Origin: CALMEC01 sp963706315
GTDB taxonomy: Bacteria; Actinomycetota; Thermoleophilia; Miltoncostaeales; Miltoncostaeaceae
Direction of reading: 5' to 3'
DNA length: 64,000 nt
NCBI GenBank assembly: GCA_963706315.1
Contig: CAVPMA010000015.1
Coordinates: 915,744-979,743 of the forward strand
Shown here in pieces: positions 16,618 to 24,986 of the stretch (positions are counted from its first letter, which is position 1; the number at the start of each line of letters is the position of its first letter). The translations under genes and the position numbers were made by a program. The notes under the pieces were generated by a model, which was not told where the DNA came from, did no database searches, and saw nothing but the letters and a program-made list of their open reading frames with translations.

Positions 16618-18346
16618 CCAGCACCCGCCCGGAGAGGGTGGGCTCGCCCTGCTTCGTCTTGACGCTGACGCTCACGGTGTAGACCCCCGGCTTCAGCGCC
16701 TTGCGGGCGCGCTTGAGGTCATAGGTCACCGCTCGGGCACCGGCCCGGATGAGCCGGTTGCGGAAGATGACCTTCACCGAGCCGCCCTTCGCGTCCCGCA
16801 CGACGATCGTCGTGCGCGCCGCCTTGGCGAGCTTGAAGCCGATCTGAAGCTTGGTCGCGGGCGCCTTGCCGATCTTGCGCAGCCGGAGGAAGCCGAGCGT
16901 GCGGTCCACGGTCACGTTCTGGCTCTGGGCCGTCGGGCCTGAGCCGTCGCCCGGGACGAAGCGGGCGATCACCCGGTAGCGGCCATCCTTCGCGCGCAGC
17001 GTGCTCTGGGCGAGCGTGATCTTCCTTCCTGCCGGGCCGAGCGGACCGGCGTACAGCATCTTTACCGCCCGCCCGTTCGGGTGCGCGAGGGTGACGCGGA
17101 CCGTCCCCGCCGTCGGCGCGCGCGCGGTCGTGAGGGTCCGCTCAGCCACGCCGTCACCGTTCGGCGAGATGAACGGATTGGGGGCCGAGAGCTGGACGCC
17201 GTCGTACGAGACGACGACTGCGTCGCTGATCGCCCGCTCAGACGCCCACGGCGTGACGAGGCTGTCGCGGATCGACATCAGGGCGCTCCCACCGCCGTCC
17301 ATCCCGACCGCCGTGCGCGCCCCCAGCGACACCAGCAGCGCCGCCTGCTCGGCCATGGTCATGCCGCGGCTCGACTGGAGGGGTCCTTCGACGGTCACCA
17401 GCAGGATCGTCCCGTCGGCGGTCTGCCCGATGGCGGTTCGTGACGTGCGCGAGCCGATCTGGCCTGACGTGAAGCCCTCGCTGACGCCGGTGATCGCGAC
17501 GCCGTCCTGCACCAGCGTCGGCCCGCCGCCGATCGCGTCGGTCACGTCGGCCGGGATGCCGACGACCCCGAACGTGAGCGTGACGCGCCGGCCCGGGATG
17601 AGGTCGGCGAGCACCTCGTCGCCGCCCTGGCCGGCTCCGCTGATCACGAGCTTGCCGGGCCCGATGCCGCTGCCGCCGCCCGGGCTCACGGTCTGCACCG
17701 TTCCGGCGACCGGGGTGTTGATGCCCACCACGCCGGGCGGGTCGAGCGCGATGAGCGCGTCGACCCGGTCACCGGTTGGGGTGAGGGTGCTGTACCGCGA
17801 GGTGTAGACGAGCGTCTCGTTCGCGCGTTCGGACGGGCGGTTGACGCCGGCGAAGGTTCTGGTGGGGAACGGCGTGGGCACGGTCACGTCGGACGCTTGC
17901 CAGGTCCCGGTGAGCGCGACCTTCGCCGTCGCGAGCTGCCCGCTCGCGGGGAAGAGGAGCGCCGAGCGGGTCGGCTCCGGCTCGCTCACGAGCTCGCCGC
18001 CCACCATGAGCAACCCGCTCGGGTAGGCGTTGTCGAGGTTGAAGTAGTCGCCGTTGACGCCGACGACCGCACCGTCGCCGAGACGGGCGCGCATCGCGTT
18101 CGTGAGCCGTCCCCGCCGCGACGGCGACCCGCCGGTCAGCACCGGCCGGATCGAGATGCGCGGACCCTGGACGACGCGAACGACGTGGATGACCTGGCCG
18201 GGGCGCGCCAGCCGCTCGTACGTGACGCCCGGCACCACCTCGCTGAGCTCGGCGACCGCCGTCGAGGCGCCGCCCAGCGCGACCGTGAGAGCGCACGTTG
18301 CGACCAGAACGAGCCGGGATCGGGATGTCTGGCGGGGGTATCGCAT
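16580..18346 (-). CDS. Secreted phosphodiester glycosidase-type (NAGPA domain) protein
   Basis: A 588-residue exported protein. A signal peptide (LVLVATCALTVALGGASTAVA, end near residue 33) is followed by the NAGPA-type domain (about residues 80-370) with VVGVNGDYFNLDNAYPSG, GGPTLVQDG, SRTAIGQTADGTILLVTVEG and AVGMDGGGSALM. These are hallmarks of phosphodiester glycosidases that uncap sugar-1-phosphodiesters. The last 200 residues look like FlgD-type Ig repeats (FISPNGDGVAERT, then VTLAQ and YTVSVSV). It probably trims teichoic-acid-like or envelope glycopolymers. It converges on dedA with a 38-bp overlap. Confidence 0.85.
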   Translation of the reverse strand: MRYPRQTSRSRLVLVATCALTVALGGASTAVAELSEVVPGVTYERLARPGQVIHVVRVVQGPRISIRPVLTGGSPSRRGRLTNAMRARLGDGAVVGVNGDYFNLDNAYPSGLLMVGGELVSEPEPTRSALLFPASGQLATAKVALTGTWQASDVTVPTPFPTRTFAGVNRPSERANETLVYTSRYSTLTPTGDRVDALIALDPPGVVGINTPVAGTVQTVSPGGGSGIGPGKLVISGAGQGGDEVLADLIPGRRVTLTFGVVGIPADVTDAIGGGPTLVQDGVAITGVSEGFTSGQIGSRTSRTAIGQTADGTILLVTVEGPLQSSRGMTMAEQAALLVSLGARTAVGMDGGGSALMSIRDSLVTPWASERAISDAVVVSYDGVQLSAPNPFISPNGDGVAERTLTTARAPTAGTVRVTLAHPNGRAVKMLYAGPLGPAGRKITLAQSTLRAKDGRYRVIARFVPGDGSGPTAQSQNVTVDRTLGFLRLRKIGKAPATKLQIGFKLAKAARTTIVVRDAKGGSVKVIFRNRLIRAGARAVTYDLKRARKALKPGVYTVSVSVKTKQGEPTLSGRVLVTALKRPAAPGA

Positions 18347-18495
18347 GGCGATTGAGAAACGTTCGATGTCGCGTGGGCAATGCCTGGGTTGCGCGGTAGC
18401 CGATCAGATCGGCCACGGGCGGGCAAACAGGCACGTCGGGCCGCGACCGGACCGATTGCTACACTGCCGCGCCGGCCGCCCTCGGCCGTCCCGCC

Positions 18496-19596
18496 ATGAG
18501 CATCCCGTTGATGGATATCCAGGCCCAGTACGGGCCACTGCGCGCCGAGATCGACGCCGCGCTCGGAGGCGTGCTCGACAGCGGGCGGTTCATCCTGGGC
18601 CCCGAGGTCGCCGCCCTCGAAGGGGAGATCTCGACGCGGTTGCAGAGCCGCCCTTGCGTGGGCGTGGCCAACGGCACCGACGCGCTCGTGATCGCGTTGC
18701 AGGCGCTCGACGTCGGCCCCGGCGACGAGGTCATCACGACGCCCTACACCTTCTACGCGACGGCCGAGGCGATTGCCCGGATCGGCGCGACCCCGGTGTT
18801 CGTCGACATCGACCCGGACACCGCGACCATCGACCCCGAAACCATCGAGGCTCGGATCACCGACCGGACCAAGGCGATCATGCCGGTCGACATCTTCGGT
18901 CACCCGGCCGAAATGACGCCGATCCTGACGACGGCCGCCGAGAACGGGCTGGTCGTGATCGAGGACGCCGCCCAGTCCTTCGGCGCGGAGGACGACACCT
19001 GGCCTGTCGGCACCATGGGCGACGCCGTCACCTTCAGCTTCTTCCCGACCAAGAACTTCCCGGGGATCGGTGACGGCGGCATGATCGTCGCCCGTGACGA
19101 GACGCTCGCCGAGCGCCTACGGCGGCTGCGCTTCCACGGATCGAAGGACAAGGTGGTGTTCGACGAGGTGGGCTACAACTCCCGCCTCGACGAGCTCCAG
19201 GCCGCGGTGATCAGGATCTTCCTCCCGCACGTCGACCGGTGGAACGCCGGCCGGCGCCAGGCCGCCGACTGGTACCGCGAGTGCGGCCTCGGCGACCACA
19301 TGACGCTCCCCGCGGAACGCCAGGGCGCGAAGCACGTGTACCACCTCTATATGGCCCGGCATCCGCGCCGCGACGAGATCCGTGCCGCCTTGGCCGACGC
19401 GGGCGTCGGCGCGGCCGTCTATTACGGCATCCCAATGCATCTGCAGCCGGTGTTCCGGCACCTGGGCTACTCGGAGGGCGATCTGCCCGTCGCCGAGGAG
19501 CACGCGCGCACCGGGCTCGCCCTCCCCATGCACCCGCACCTCACGCGCGACGAGGTGGAGCAGGTCGTGGCCGCCGTCGCCGGCGCCCTCGGGTAA
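18496..19596 (+). CDS. DegT/DnrJ/EryC1/StrS sugar aminotransferase
   Basis: A 366-residue PLP-dependent aminotransferase of the nucleotide-sugar type. It begins IPLMDIQAQY and has VANGTDALVIALQAL (about 57-71), TPYTFYATAEAI, the PLP-binding VIEDAAQSFGA (about 154-164) and the Schiff-base lysine K186 in SFFPTKNFPG. It transfers an amino group to a UDP/dTDP-keto sugar. It starts an operon with a DUF354 protein and a CapD-type dehydratase, consistent with synthesis of an amino sugar for a surface polysaccharide. Confidence 0.93.
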   Translation: MSIPLMDIQAQYGPLRAEIDAALGGVLDSGRFILGPEVAALEGEISTRLQSRPCVGVANGTDALVIALQALDVGPGDEVITTPYTFYATAEAIARIGATPVFVDIDPDTATIDPETIEARITDRTKAIMPVDIFGHPAEMTPILTTAAENGLVVIEDAAQSFGAEDDTWPVGTMGDAVTFSFFPTKNFPGIGDGGMIVARDETLAERLRRLRFHGSKDKVVFDEVGYNSRLDELQAAVIRIFLPHVDRWNAGRRQAADWYRECGLGDHMTLPAERQGAKHVYHLYMARHPRRDEIRAALADAGVGAAVYYGIPMHLQPVFRHLGYSEGDLPVAEEHARTGLALPMHPHLTRDEVEQVVAAVAGALG

Positions 19597-19612
19597 GGGA
19601 ATTCTCGACCCG

Positions 19613-20632
19613 ATGCGGGTCTGGGTCGACATCACCAACTCGCCGCACGTGGTCATCTTCCGGCCGCTCATCGCCAGGCTGCAGGCCCGCGGCCACGAGG
19701 TGACCGTCACCGCCCGTGCATTCGCGCAGACCCTGGGGCTGCTGGAGCGCTTCGAGATCCCTCACACCGTGGTCGGCGCCCACGGGGGCGGCGGGTTGGC
19801 CGGGAAGGCTCGTGCCGCGGCGGGACGCACGTCGGCGCTCGTGCGCTTCGCTCGCGGGGAGCGGTTCGACCTGGCGGTCGCCCACGGGTCCACGGACCAG
19901 CCGGTCGCGGCCCGGCTCGCGGGCACGCCGCAGGTCACGATGTTCGACTATGAGTACGCCACGGCGATGCATCACTGGAACGGCCGCTGGGCGCGGCGCG
20001 TGCTGGTGCCCGACGCGATCCCCGAGGCGGCGCTCGCCCGATACGGCATGCGCCCGCCCAAGCTCGTCCGCTACCCCGGCTTGAAGGAGGAGTACTACCT
20101 CGCTGACCACGTGCCTGACCCAACCGTGGCCGGCGAGCTCGGATTGCGCCCCGACCGGCTGGTCGCGGTGCTGCGCCCGCCGCCGGAGGTGACCCTCTAT
20201 CACCGCGGACGGTCCACGGAGCTCTTCGGCGACGTCCTGGACCATCTCTCTCACCGTCAACTCGAGGTTGATACTGTGGTGCTTCCGCGTACGCCCGAGC
20301 AGCGCGAAGCGCTCCGTGGAAGCACGTTCATCGTTCCCGACCGCCCGGTCGACGGTCCGACGCTCGTGCAACTCGCGGATCTCGTCGTCAGCGCCGGCGG
20401 GACGATGAACCGGGAGGCCGTGGCGCTCGGCGTGCCGGCGTTCACGCCGTTTGCAGGGCGTCTTGGCGCGGTCGACCGCCGGCTGATCGACGAGGGGCGC
20501 CTGCACCGGATCGAGCGCGCCGACGAGGTGGTCCTCGAACCGCGTGACCGCAGCCGCCGTCCGCCGCTGCGCGACCCCGACGTGCTTCTCGACGCCATCC
20601 TCGAGACGGTGTACTACACTCGGCGCCCTTGA
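19613..20632 (+). CDS. DUF354 family protein (glycosyltransferase-like fold)
   Basis: A 339-residue protein beginning MRVWVDITNSPHVVIFRPLI, with HEVTVTARAFAQTLGLLE, DLAVAHGSTDQPVAARLAG, MFDYEYATAMHHWN, LVRYPGLKEEYYL and a C-terminal DLVVSAGGTMNREAVALGVP. This is the DUF354 pattern, related to the UDP-GlcNAc 2-epimerase/GT-B fold. It is often found beside polysaccharide genes in archaea and actinobacteria. It lies 16 bases after the aminotransferase, and its stop overlaps the TTG start of the dehydratase gene. Confidence 0.88.
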   Translation: MRVWVDITNSPHVVIFRPLIARLQARGHEVTVTARAFAQTLGLLERFEIPHTVVGAHGGGGLAGKARAAAGRTSALVRFARGERFDLAVAHGSTDQPVAARLAGTPQVTMFDYEYATAMHHWNGRWARRVLVPDAIPEAALARYGMRPPKLVRYPGLKEEYYLADHVPDPTVAGELGLRPDRLVAVLRPPPEVTLYHRGRSTELFGDVLDHLSHRQLEVDTVVLPRTPEQREALRGSTFIVPDRPVDGPTLVQLADLVVSAGGTMNREAVALGVPAFTPFAGRLGAVDRRLIDEGRLHRIERADEVVLEPRDRSRRPPLRDPDVLLDAILETVYYTRRP

Positions 20633-22557
20633 GACTCCCGCCGATGACAAGCGGCTGGCGTCGCCACCTCCATCGGGCGGGGCAACTGCTCGTGGACGCA
20701 AGCCTGGTGACCCTTGCGTGGTGGCTGGCGTTCGCATTCCGGTTCGATGGTGGCCTGCAGGGCGTCTACTCGAGGCTGTTCGTCGCCACCGTCGGCGTCG
20801 TGATCGGCGTCAAGCTCCTCGTGTTCATCGGGGCGCGCTTCTACACGAAGTGGTGGCGGTTCACGAGCGTCCGCGACCTCCAGGCGATCGTCGTCGCGGT
20901 CGTCGTCGCGAGCCTCATCATCACCGCCGTCTTGTCGTTCTGGCAGCCGGTGCACCGCCCGCGCGGGGCCGCCGTCACGATGCCGCGCGGCGTGCTCGTC
21001 CTCGACTTCTTCATCACGCTCACGCTCGTGGGCGGCGTGCGCTTCGTCGTGCGGAGCATCGTGGAGCGCCCCGCCCGGGGCGAGCTCGTCGCGCGCAAGG
21101 GCAAGGAGGTCCTGATCTGCGGCGCCGGCGACGCGGGCAACAGCATGCTCCGCGAGATGCAGCGCAACCGGGCGCTCGGCTACGTCCCCGTCGGGATCAT
21201 CGACGACGACCCGCGCAAGGCCGGGCTACGGGTGCAGGGAACGCGGGTGCTGGGCGGCCGCGACGCCCTGCCCGTGATCCTGCGGGAGACCAAGGTGGAC
21301 GAGGTCATCATCGCGATGCCGTCGGCGCCGGGCGTGGTCCACCGCGAGATCGTCGAGGCCTGCCGGTTGGTCGGCGTGCCCTGCAAGACCCTCCCCGGCT
21401 TGCCCGAGCTGATCTCGGGCGAGGTCACGGTGCGATTGCTTCGCGACGTGAGCGTGGAGGACCTGCTCGGCCGCGCACCGCTCAGGATCGACTTCGAGCA
21501 GGTGTCGCGATACCTCAACGGCAAGGTGGTGCTGATCACCGGGGCGGGTGGATCGATCGGCTCCGAGCTCTGCCGCCAGGTGCTTCGGGCCGGACCCGCG
21601 AGCCTCGTGATCGTCGACCACGCCGAGAACAACCTCTTCGAGATCGACCGTCAGCTGCGCGGGCGGGGTCGCGTCACCCCGATCATCGCCGACTGCCGGG
21701 ACGAGGTCGCCATGGAGCGGGTGTTCCAGGAGCACCGGCCGACGATCGTGTTCCACGCCGCCGCGTACAAGCACGTACCGATGATGGAGCTCAACCCCCT
21801 CCAGGCGGTCGCGAACAACGCGCTTGCGACCGCCGAGCTCGCGGTGCTCGCGGACCGCTTCGGGGTCGAGCGGTTCTGCCTGATCTCGACCGACAAGGCG
21901 GTGGAGCCGAAGACGGTGATGGGCGCGACGAAGGCCCTCGCCGAGCGCATCGTCGAGTCCCGCGGCGCGTCGTCCGCCACCCGCTTCGCGGCGGTGCGGT
22001 TCGGCAACGTCCTCGGAAGCTCCGGGTCGGTCGTGCCGATCTTCCGTCAGCAGATCGCGGCGGGCGGCCCGGTCACCGTGACCCATGCCGAGATGACGCG
22101 ATTCTTCATGACGATCCCCGAGGCCGTCCAGCTCGTGATCGAGGCGACCGGGATCGCCGACGGAGGCGACATCTTCGTGCTGGACATGGGCGAGCCGGTG
22201 CGGATCGTCGACCTCGCCGAGAACATGATCCGCCTCTCGGGGCACGAGCCGGGCCGGGACATCGCGATCGAGGTCGTCGGGATCCGGCCGGGCGAGAAGC
22301 TCCACGAGGAGCTCTTCAACCTCGACGAGACCGTCCGTCCCACCAGGTATGGCAGGATCCAGCGAGCCACGCGCCCCCCGCTCGATCCTGTGGCCCTGCG
22401 AATCGGCATCGAGCTCCTCGAGGAGCGCGTCAGCGCGGGCGACCTCAGCGGGTGCGCGGATGTCCTGTGGCGCACGTTGGGCGCAGGCAGGGAAGCCCCG
22501 TCCGACTCCGAACACACCAGCACGACCGTTCCCGGAAAGCAGGAAGGAACCGCATGA
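20629..22557 (+). CDS. Membrane-bound nucleoside-diphosphate-sugar dehydratase (CapD/FlaA1 type)
   Basis: A 642-residue protein. About four N-terminal membrane spans (residues 18-140) are followed by a first Rossmann segment (LICGAGDAGNSML) and a C-terminal polysaccharide-biosynthesis dehydratase domain with GAGGSIGSELCRQ (about 305), FHAAAYKHVPMMELNP, LISTDKAVEPKTVMGATKA and FGNVLGSSGSVVPIF. The usual SDR tyrosine is methionine (VMGATK), as in the FlaA1/WbpM group, which are UDP-GlcNAc 4,6-dehydratases. It supplies a keto-sugar to the aminotransferase upstream. Start TTG at 20629 overlaps the previous stop; ATG at 20644 is the alternative. Confidence 0.92.
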   Translation: MRLPPMTSGWRRHLHRAGQLLVDASLVTLAWWLAFAFRFDGGLQGVYSRLFVATVGVVIGVKLLVFIGARFYTKWWRFTSVRDLQAIVVAVVVASLIITAVLSFWQPVHRPRGAAVTMPRGVLVLDFFITLTLVGGVRFVVRSIVERPARGELVARKGKEVLICGAGDAGNSMLREMQRNRALGYVPVGIIDDDPRKAGLRVQGTRVLGGRDALPVILRETKVDEVIIAMPSAPGVVHREIVEACRLVGVPCKTLPGLPELISGEVTVRLLRDVSVEDLLGRAPLRIDFEQVSRYLNGKVVLITGAGGSIGSELCRQVLRAGPASLVIVDHAENNLFEIDRQLRGRGRVTPIIADCRDEVAMERVFQEHRPTIVFHAAAYKHVPMMELNPLQAVANNALATAELAVLADRFGVERFCLISTDKAVEPKTVMGATKALAERIVESRGASSATRFAAVRFGNVLGSSGSVVPIFRQQIAAGGPVTVTHAEMTRFFMTIPEAVQLVIEATGIADGGDIFVLDMGEPVRIVDLAENMIRLSGHEPGRDIAIEVVGIRPGEKLHEELFNLDETVRPTRYGRIQRATRPPLDPVALRIGIELLEERVSAGDLSGCADVLWRTLGAGREAPSDSEHTSTTVPGKQEGTA

Positions 22558-22766
22558 CCACAGCGCTTCGGCATGAGATCGTTCCCGACGTCTCCGAGCT
22601 CTTTCCGGACATCGTCCCGGCTCGTGCCGACGGGATCCTCGCCCGGGTGCGCCGCCCGTGCGCCGAGCACGGCTGCGAATGCGGTTGCGTCGGCCACCTG
22701 GAGGACGAGGGTTGCCTGGTGTTCTGGTGCTCGGCCGGCGAGCATCCCCTCACGTTCCGCTCCTAG
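22554..22766 (+). CDS. Small Cys/His-rich putative metal-binding protein
   Basis: A 70-residue protein whose middle contains CAEHGCECGCVGHLEDEGC and then WCSAGEH, giving six cysteines and three histidines within 33 residues. It could bind zinc or an iron-sulfur cluster. No family is recognised. Its ATG overlaps the CapD stop by four bases, so it belongs to the polysaccharide operon or is read through from it. Confidence 0.62.
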   Translation: MTTALRHEIVPDVSELFPDIVPARADGILARVRRPCAEHGCECGCVGHLEDEGCLVFWCSAGEHPLTFRS

Positions 22767-22804
22767 GCGCGCCGCCGCGCGCCCGTCTCGCGGGCGGCTG
22801 AGGC

Positions 22805-24268
22805 ATGCCGATGGACGCCACGGCCGGATCCCCCGACTCCGGGCCTGACCCGAGGCTACCCACCGAGCGCGACGAGCGCGACCTGCTCGGCTGGCGCAAG
22901 GTCCCGGCGGACGTCCTCTACGGGATCCATACCCTCCGTTCGCTCGAGAACTTCCCGATCTCGCAGGTCCCGATCGGGGCGGTTCCCGAGCTCGTCGACG
23001 CCCTCGCCTGCGTCAAGGCCGCCGCGGCGACCGCGAACGAGGAGCTGGGCATGCTGGATGCCGGCCGCGCGGACACCATCCGCGCGGTGTGCGGGGAGCT
23101 CCGTGAGGGGCGCTGGCATGACCAGTTCGTCGTGGACGTGATCCAGGGGGGTGCCGGCACCTCGACCAACATGAACGCGAACGAGGTGATCGCGAACCGG
23201 GGCCTTGAGCTCATGGGCCATCGGCGGGGTGCGTACGCGCATCTCCATCCCCTCGACCACGTCAACATGAGCCAGAGCACCAACGACGTCTACCCGACCG
23301 CGCTCGGCATCGCGTTGACGTTCATGATCCAGGAGCTGCTCGACGCGATGGCGCGGCTGCGCCGGCGCTTCGAGGAGAAGCAGCTCGAGTTCGCCGACGT
23401 GTTGAAGATGGGGCGGACGCAGCTCCAGGACGCCGTCCCGATGACGCTCGGCCAGGAGTTCTCGGCGTACGCCGTGACGCTCGGCGAGGACGAGAAGCGT
23501 CTCGGCGAGGCGATGTCCCTGCTGAGCGAGATCAACCTCGGCGCCACCGCCATCGGCACCGGGATCAACACCCACCCGGCGTACGCGCCCCTCGCATGCG
23601 GGCACCTCGCGGACATCACCGGGTTGCCGCTGGTGACCGCCGCGAACCTCGTTGAGGCGACCCCGGACACCGGGCACTACGTGCAGCTCTCAGGTGTGCT
23701 GAAACGCGTCGCCGTGAAGCTGTCGAAGACCTGCAACGACCTGCGGCTGCTGTCGTCCGGGCCCCGCGCGGGCCTCAACGAGATCAACCTTCCGGCGGTG
23801 CAGGCAGGGTCGAGCATCATGCCGGGCAAGGTCAATCCGGTGATCCCTGAGGTCGTCAACCAGGTGGCGTTCGAGGTGATCGGGGCGGACGTCACCGTGA
23901 CGATGGCCGCGGAGGCGGGGCAGCTCCAGCTCAACGCGTTCGAGCCGATCATCGCCCTGTCCCTGTTCCGCAGCCTGACTCACCTCCGCGAGGCGATCAA
24001 GGTCCTCGCCGAACGGTGTGTCGCCGGGATCACCGCGAACGTCGAATGGGCACGGCATCAGGTCGAGACGTCGCCCTCGCTGGTGACGGCGCTCTCGCCG
24101 ATGATCGGCTACGAGCGTGCGACGGCGATCGCCCAGGAGGCGCTGCAAACGGGGCGGACCGTCCGGGAGCTGGTGCTGGAGCACGGATGGCTGGACGCCG
24201 AGGCGGTGGACCGGGCCTTCGCACCCGCCGCGCTCACGCAGCCGTGGCGCCGCCCGCGATCCGGCTGA
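22805..24268 (+). CDS. aspA: Aspartate ammonia-lyase
   Basis: A 487-residue member of the aspartase/fumarase superfamily. It has YGIHTLRSLENFPIS near residue 38, GGAGTSTNMNANEVIANR (about 117-134), MSQSTNDVYPTA (about 157) and the signature GSSIMPGKVNPVIPE (about 336-350). NMNANEVIANR and the LGWRKVP start favour aspartase, which releases ammonia and fumarate from aspartate, over fumarase C. The N terminus is about 20 residues longer than usual. Its stop codon abuts the stop of the convergent AllH-like gene. Confidence 0.88.
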   Translation: MPMDATAGSPDSGPDPRLPTERDERDLLGWRKVPADVLYGIHTLRSLENFPISQVPIGAVPELVDALACVKAAAATANEELGMLDAGRADTIRAVCGELREGRWHDQFVVDVIQGGAGTSTNMNANEVIANRGLELMGHRRGAYAHLHPLDHVNMSQSTNDVYPTALGIALTFMIQELLDAMARLRRRFEEKQLEFADVLKMGRTQLQDAVPMTLGQEFSAYAVTLGEDEKRLGEAMSLLSEINLGATAIGTGINTHPAYAPLACGHLADITGLPLVTAANLVEATPDTGHYVQLSGVLKRVAVKLSKTCNDLRLLSSGPRAGLNEINLPAVQAGSSIMPGKVNPVIPEVVNQVAFEVIGADVTVTMAAEAGQLQLNAFEPIIALSLFRSLTHLREAIKVLAERCVAGITANVEWARHQVETSPSLVTALSPMIGYERATAIAQEALQTGRTVRELVLEHGWLDAEAVDRAFAPAALTQPWRRPRSG

Positions 24269-24940
24269 TCACATCGGCGCCGGCTGCAACCCGCGGATCA
24301 GGCCGGTGAGGGCGGCGCGACCGGTGGTCGCCCCGAGGGCGGCGAGCCGCCGGATCGCGGGGGCGAGCGCCGGTCCGTCGGCTCGGAGCAGCGCGGCGAG
24401 CATCGCCGCGACCGGCTCGAACGCCTCGCCGCGTGCCGCGGCGCGAACCAAGGATCGGGCAGGCTCGCCCGTCGCGGCGCGCGCGACCCGCAACGCGACC
24501 GCAGCGTCGTGGCGTGCGCCGGCGAGATCGAGCGCGCGGCGCGCGAGGAGGTACCCGGCGACAGCGTCGTCGCCGGCCGGCGTGAGCCCCGGCCCGCGCC
24601 CGGTGAGCGCTTCGGCGACTTCCCGAAACGGCGCGGCGCCGAGCTCGAGCGCGCGCGGGTCGTTCCACGCGTGTGGCCGGGCGGCCTCGCACGCCCCCGC
24701 GACCAGGAGGGCATCGGCCGGTGGCGGGGGCGGCGGCGTGTGCCAGGCCTCCGACTCGGCGAGGTCGAGCGTCACGCGCTGACCCGCCCGCAGGATCGGC
24801 ACGCTCGCAACGACCGCGGTGAGGGGTCCGCGAGGGCCGTGGGGCCCGGTCACGTGTACGACCCCGCCGTCGCCGCGGAGCCACGCCCACCCTGCGCCCG
24901 CCGCCATCACCCGGCCGTTGTCGAACCGGCCGACCATCAC
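24269..24940 (-). CDS. allH: AllH-like subunit of oxamate carbamoyltransferase (DUF2877)
   Basis: A protein of about 223 residues with the DUF2877 signature GLTPAGDDAVAGYLLA (about residues 119-134). C-terminal family segments are SLVRAAARGEAFEPVAAML, LAALGATTGRAALTGLIRGL and a Pro-rich linker. In E. coli AllH (formerly YlbF) works with AllF (FdrA) and AllG (YlbE) as oxamate transcarbamylase, converting oxalurate and phosphate to oxamate and carbamoyl phosphate. AllG is directly upstream and FdrA is at 48.9 kb. Start GTG 24940 is the nearest normal codon; CTG 24973, just inside the upstream gap, would add LTLRVRRAGV. It is shorter than most homologues. Assignment is by motif only. Confidence 0.75.
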   Translation of the reverse strand: MMVGRFDNGRVMAAGAGWAWLRGDGGVVHVTGPHGPRGPLTAVVASVPILRAGQRVTLDLAESEAWHTPPPPPPADALLVAGACEAARPHAWNDPRALELGAAPFREVAEALTGRGPGLTPAGDDAVAGYLLARRALDLAGARHDAAVALRVARAATGEPARSLVRAAARGEAFEPVAAMLAALLRADGPALAPAIRRLAALGATTGRAALTGLIRGLQPAPM

Positions 24941-24986
24941 GCCGGCCCGGCGGACGCGGAGGGTCAGGGCGCGACGCCGGTCGGGA

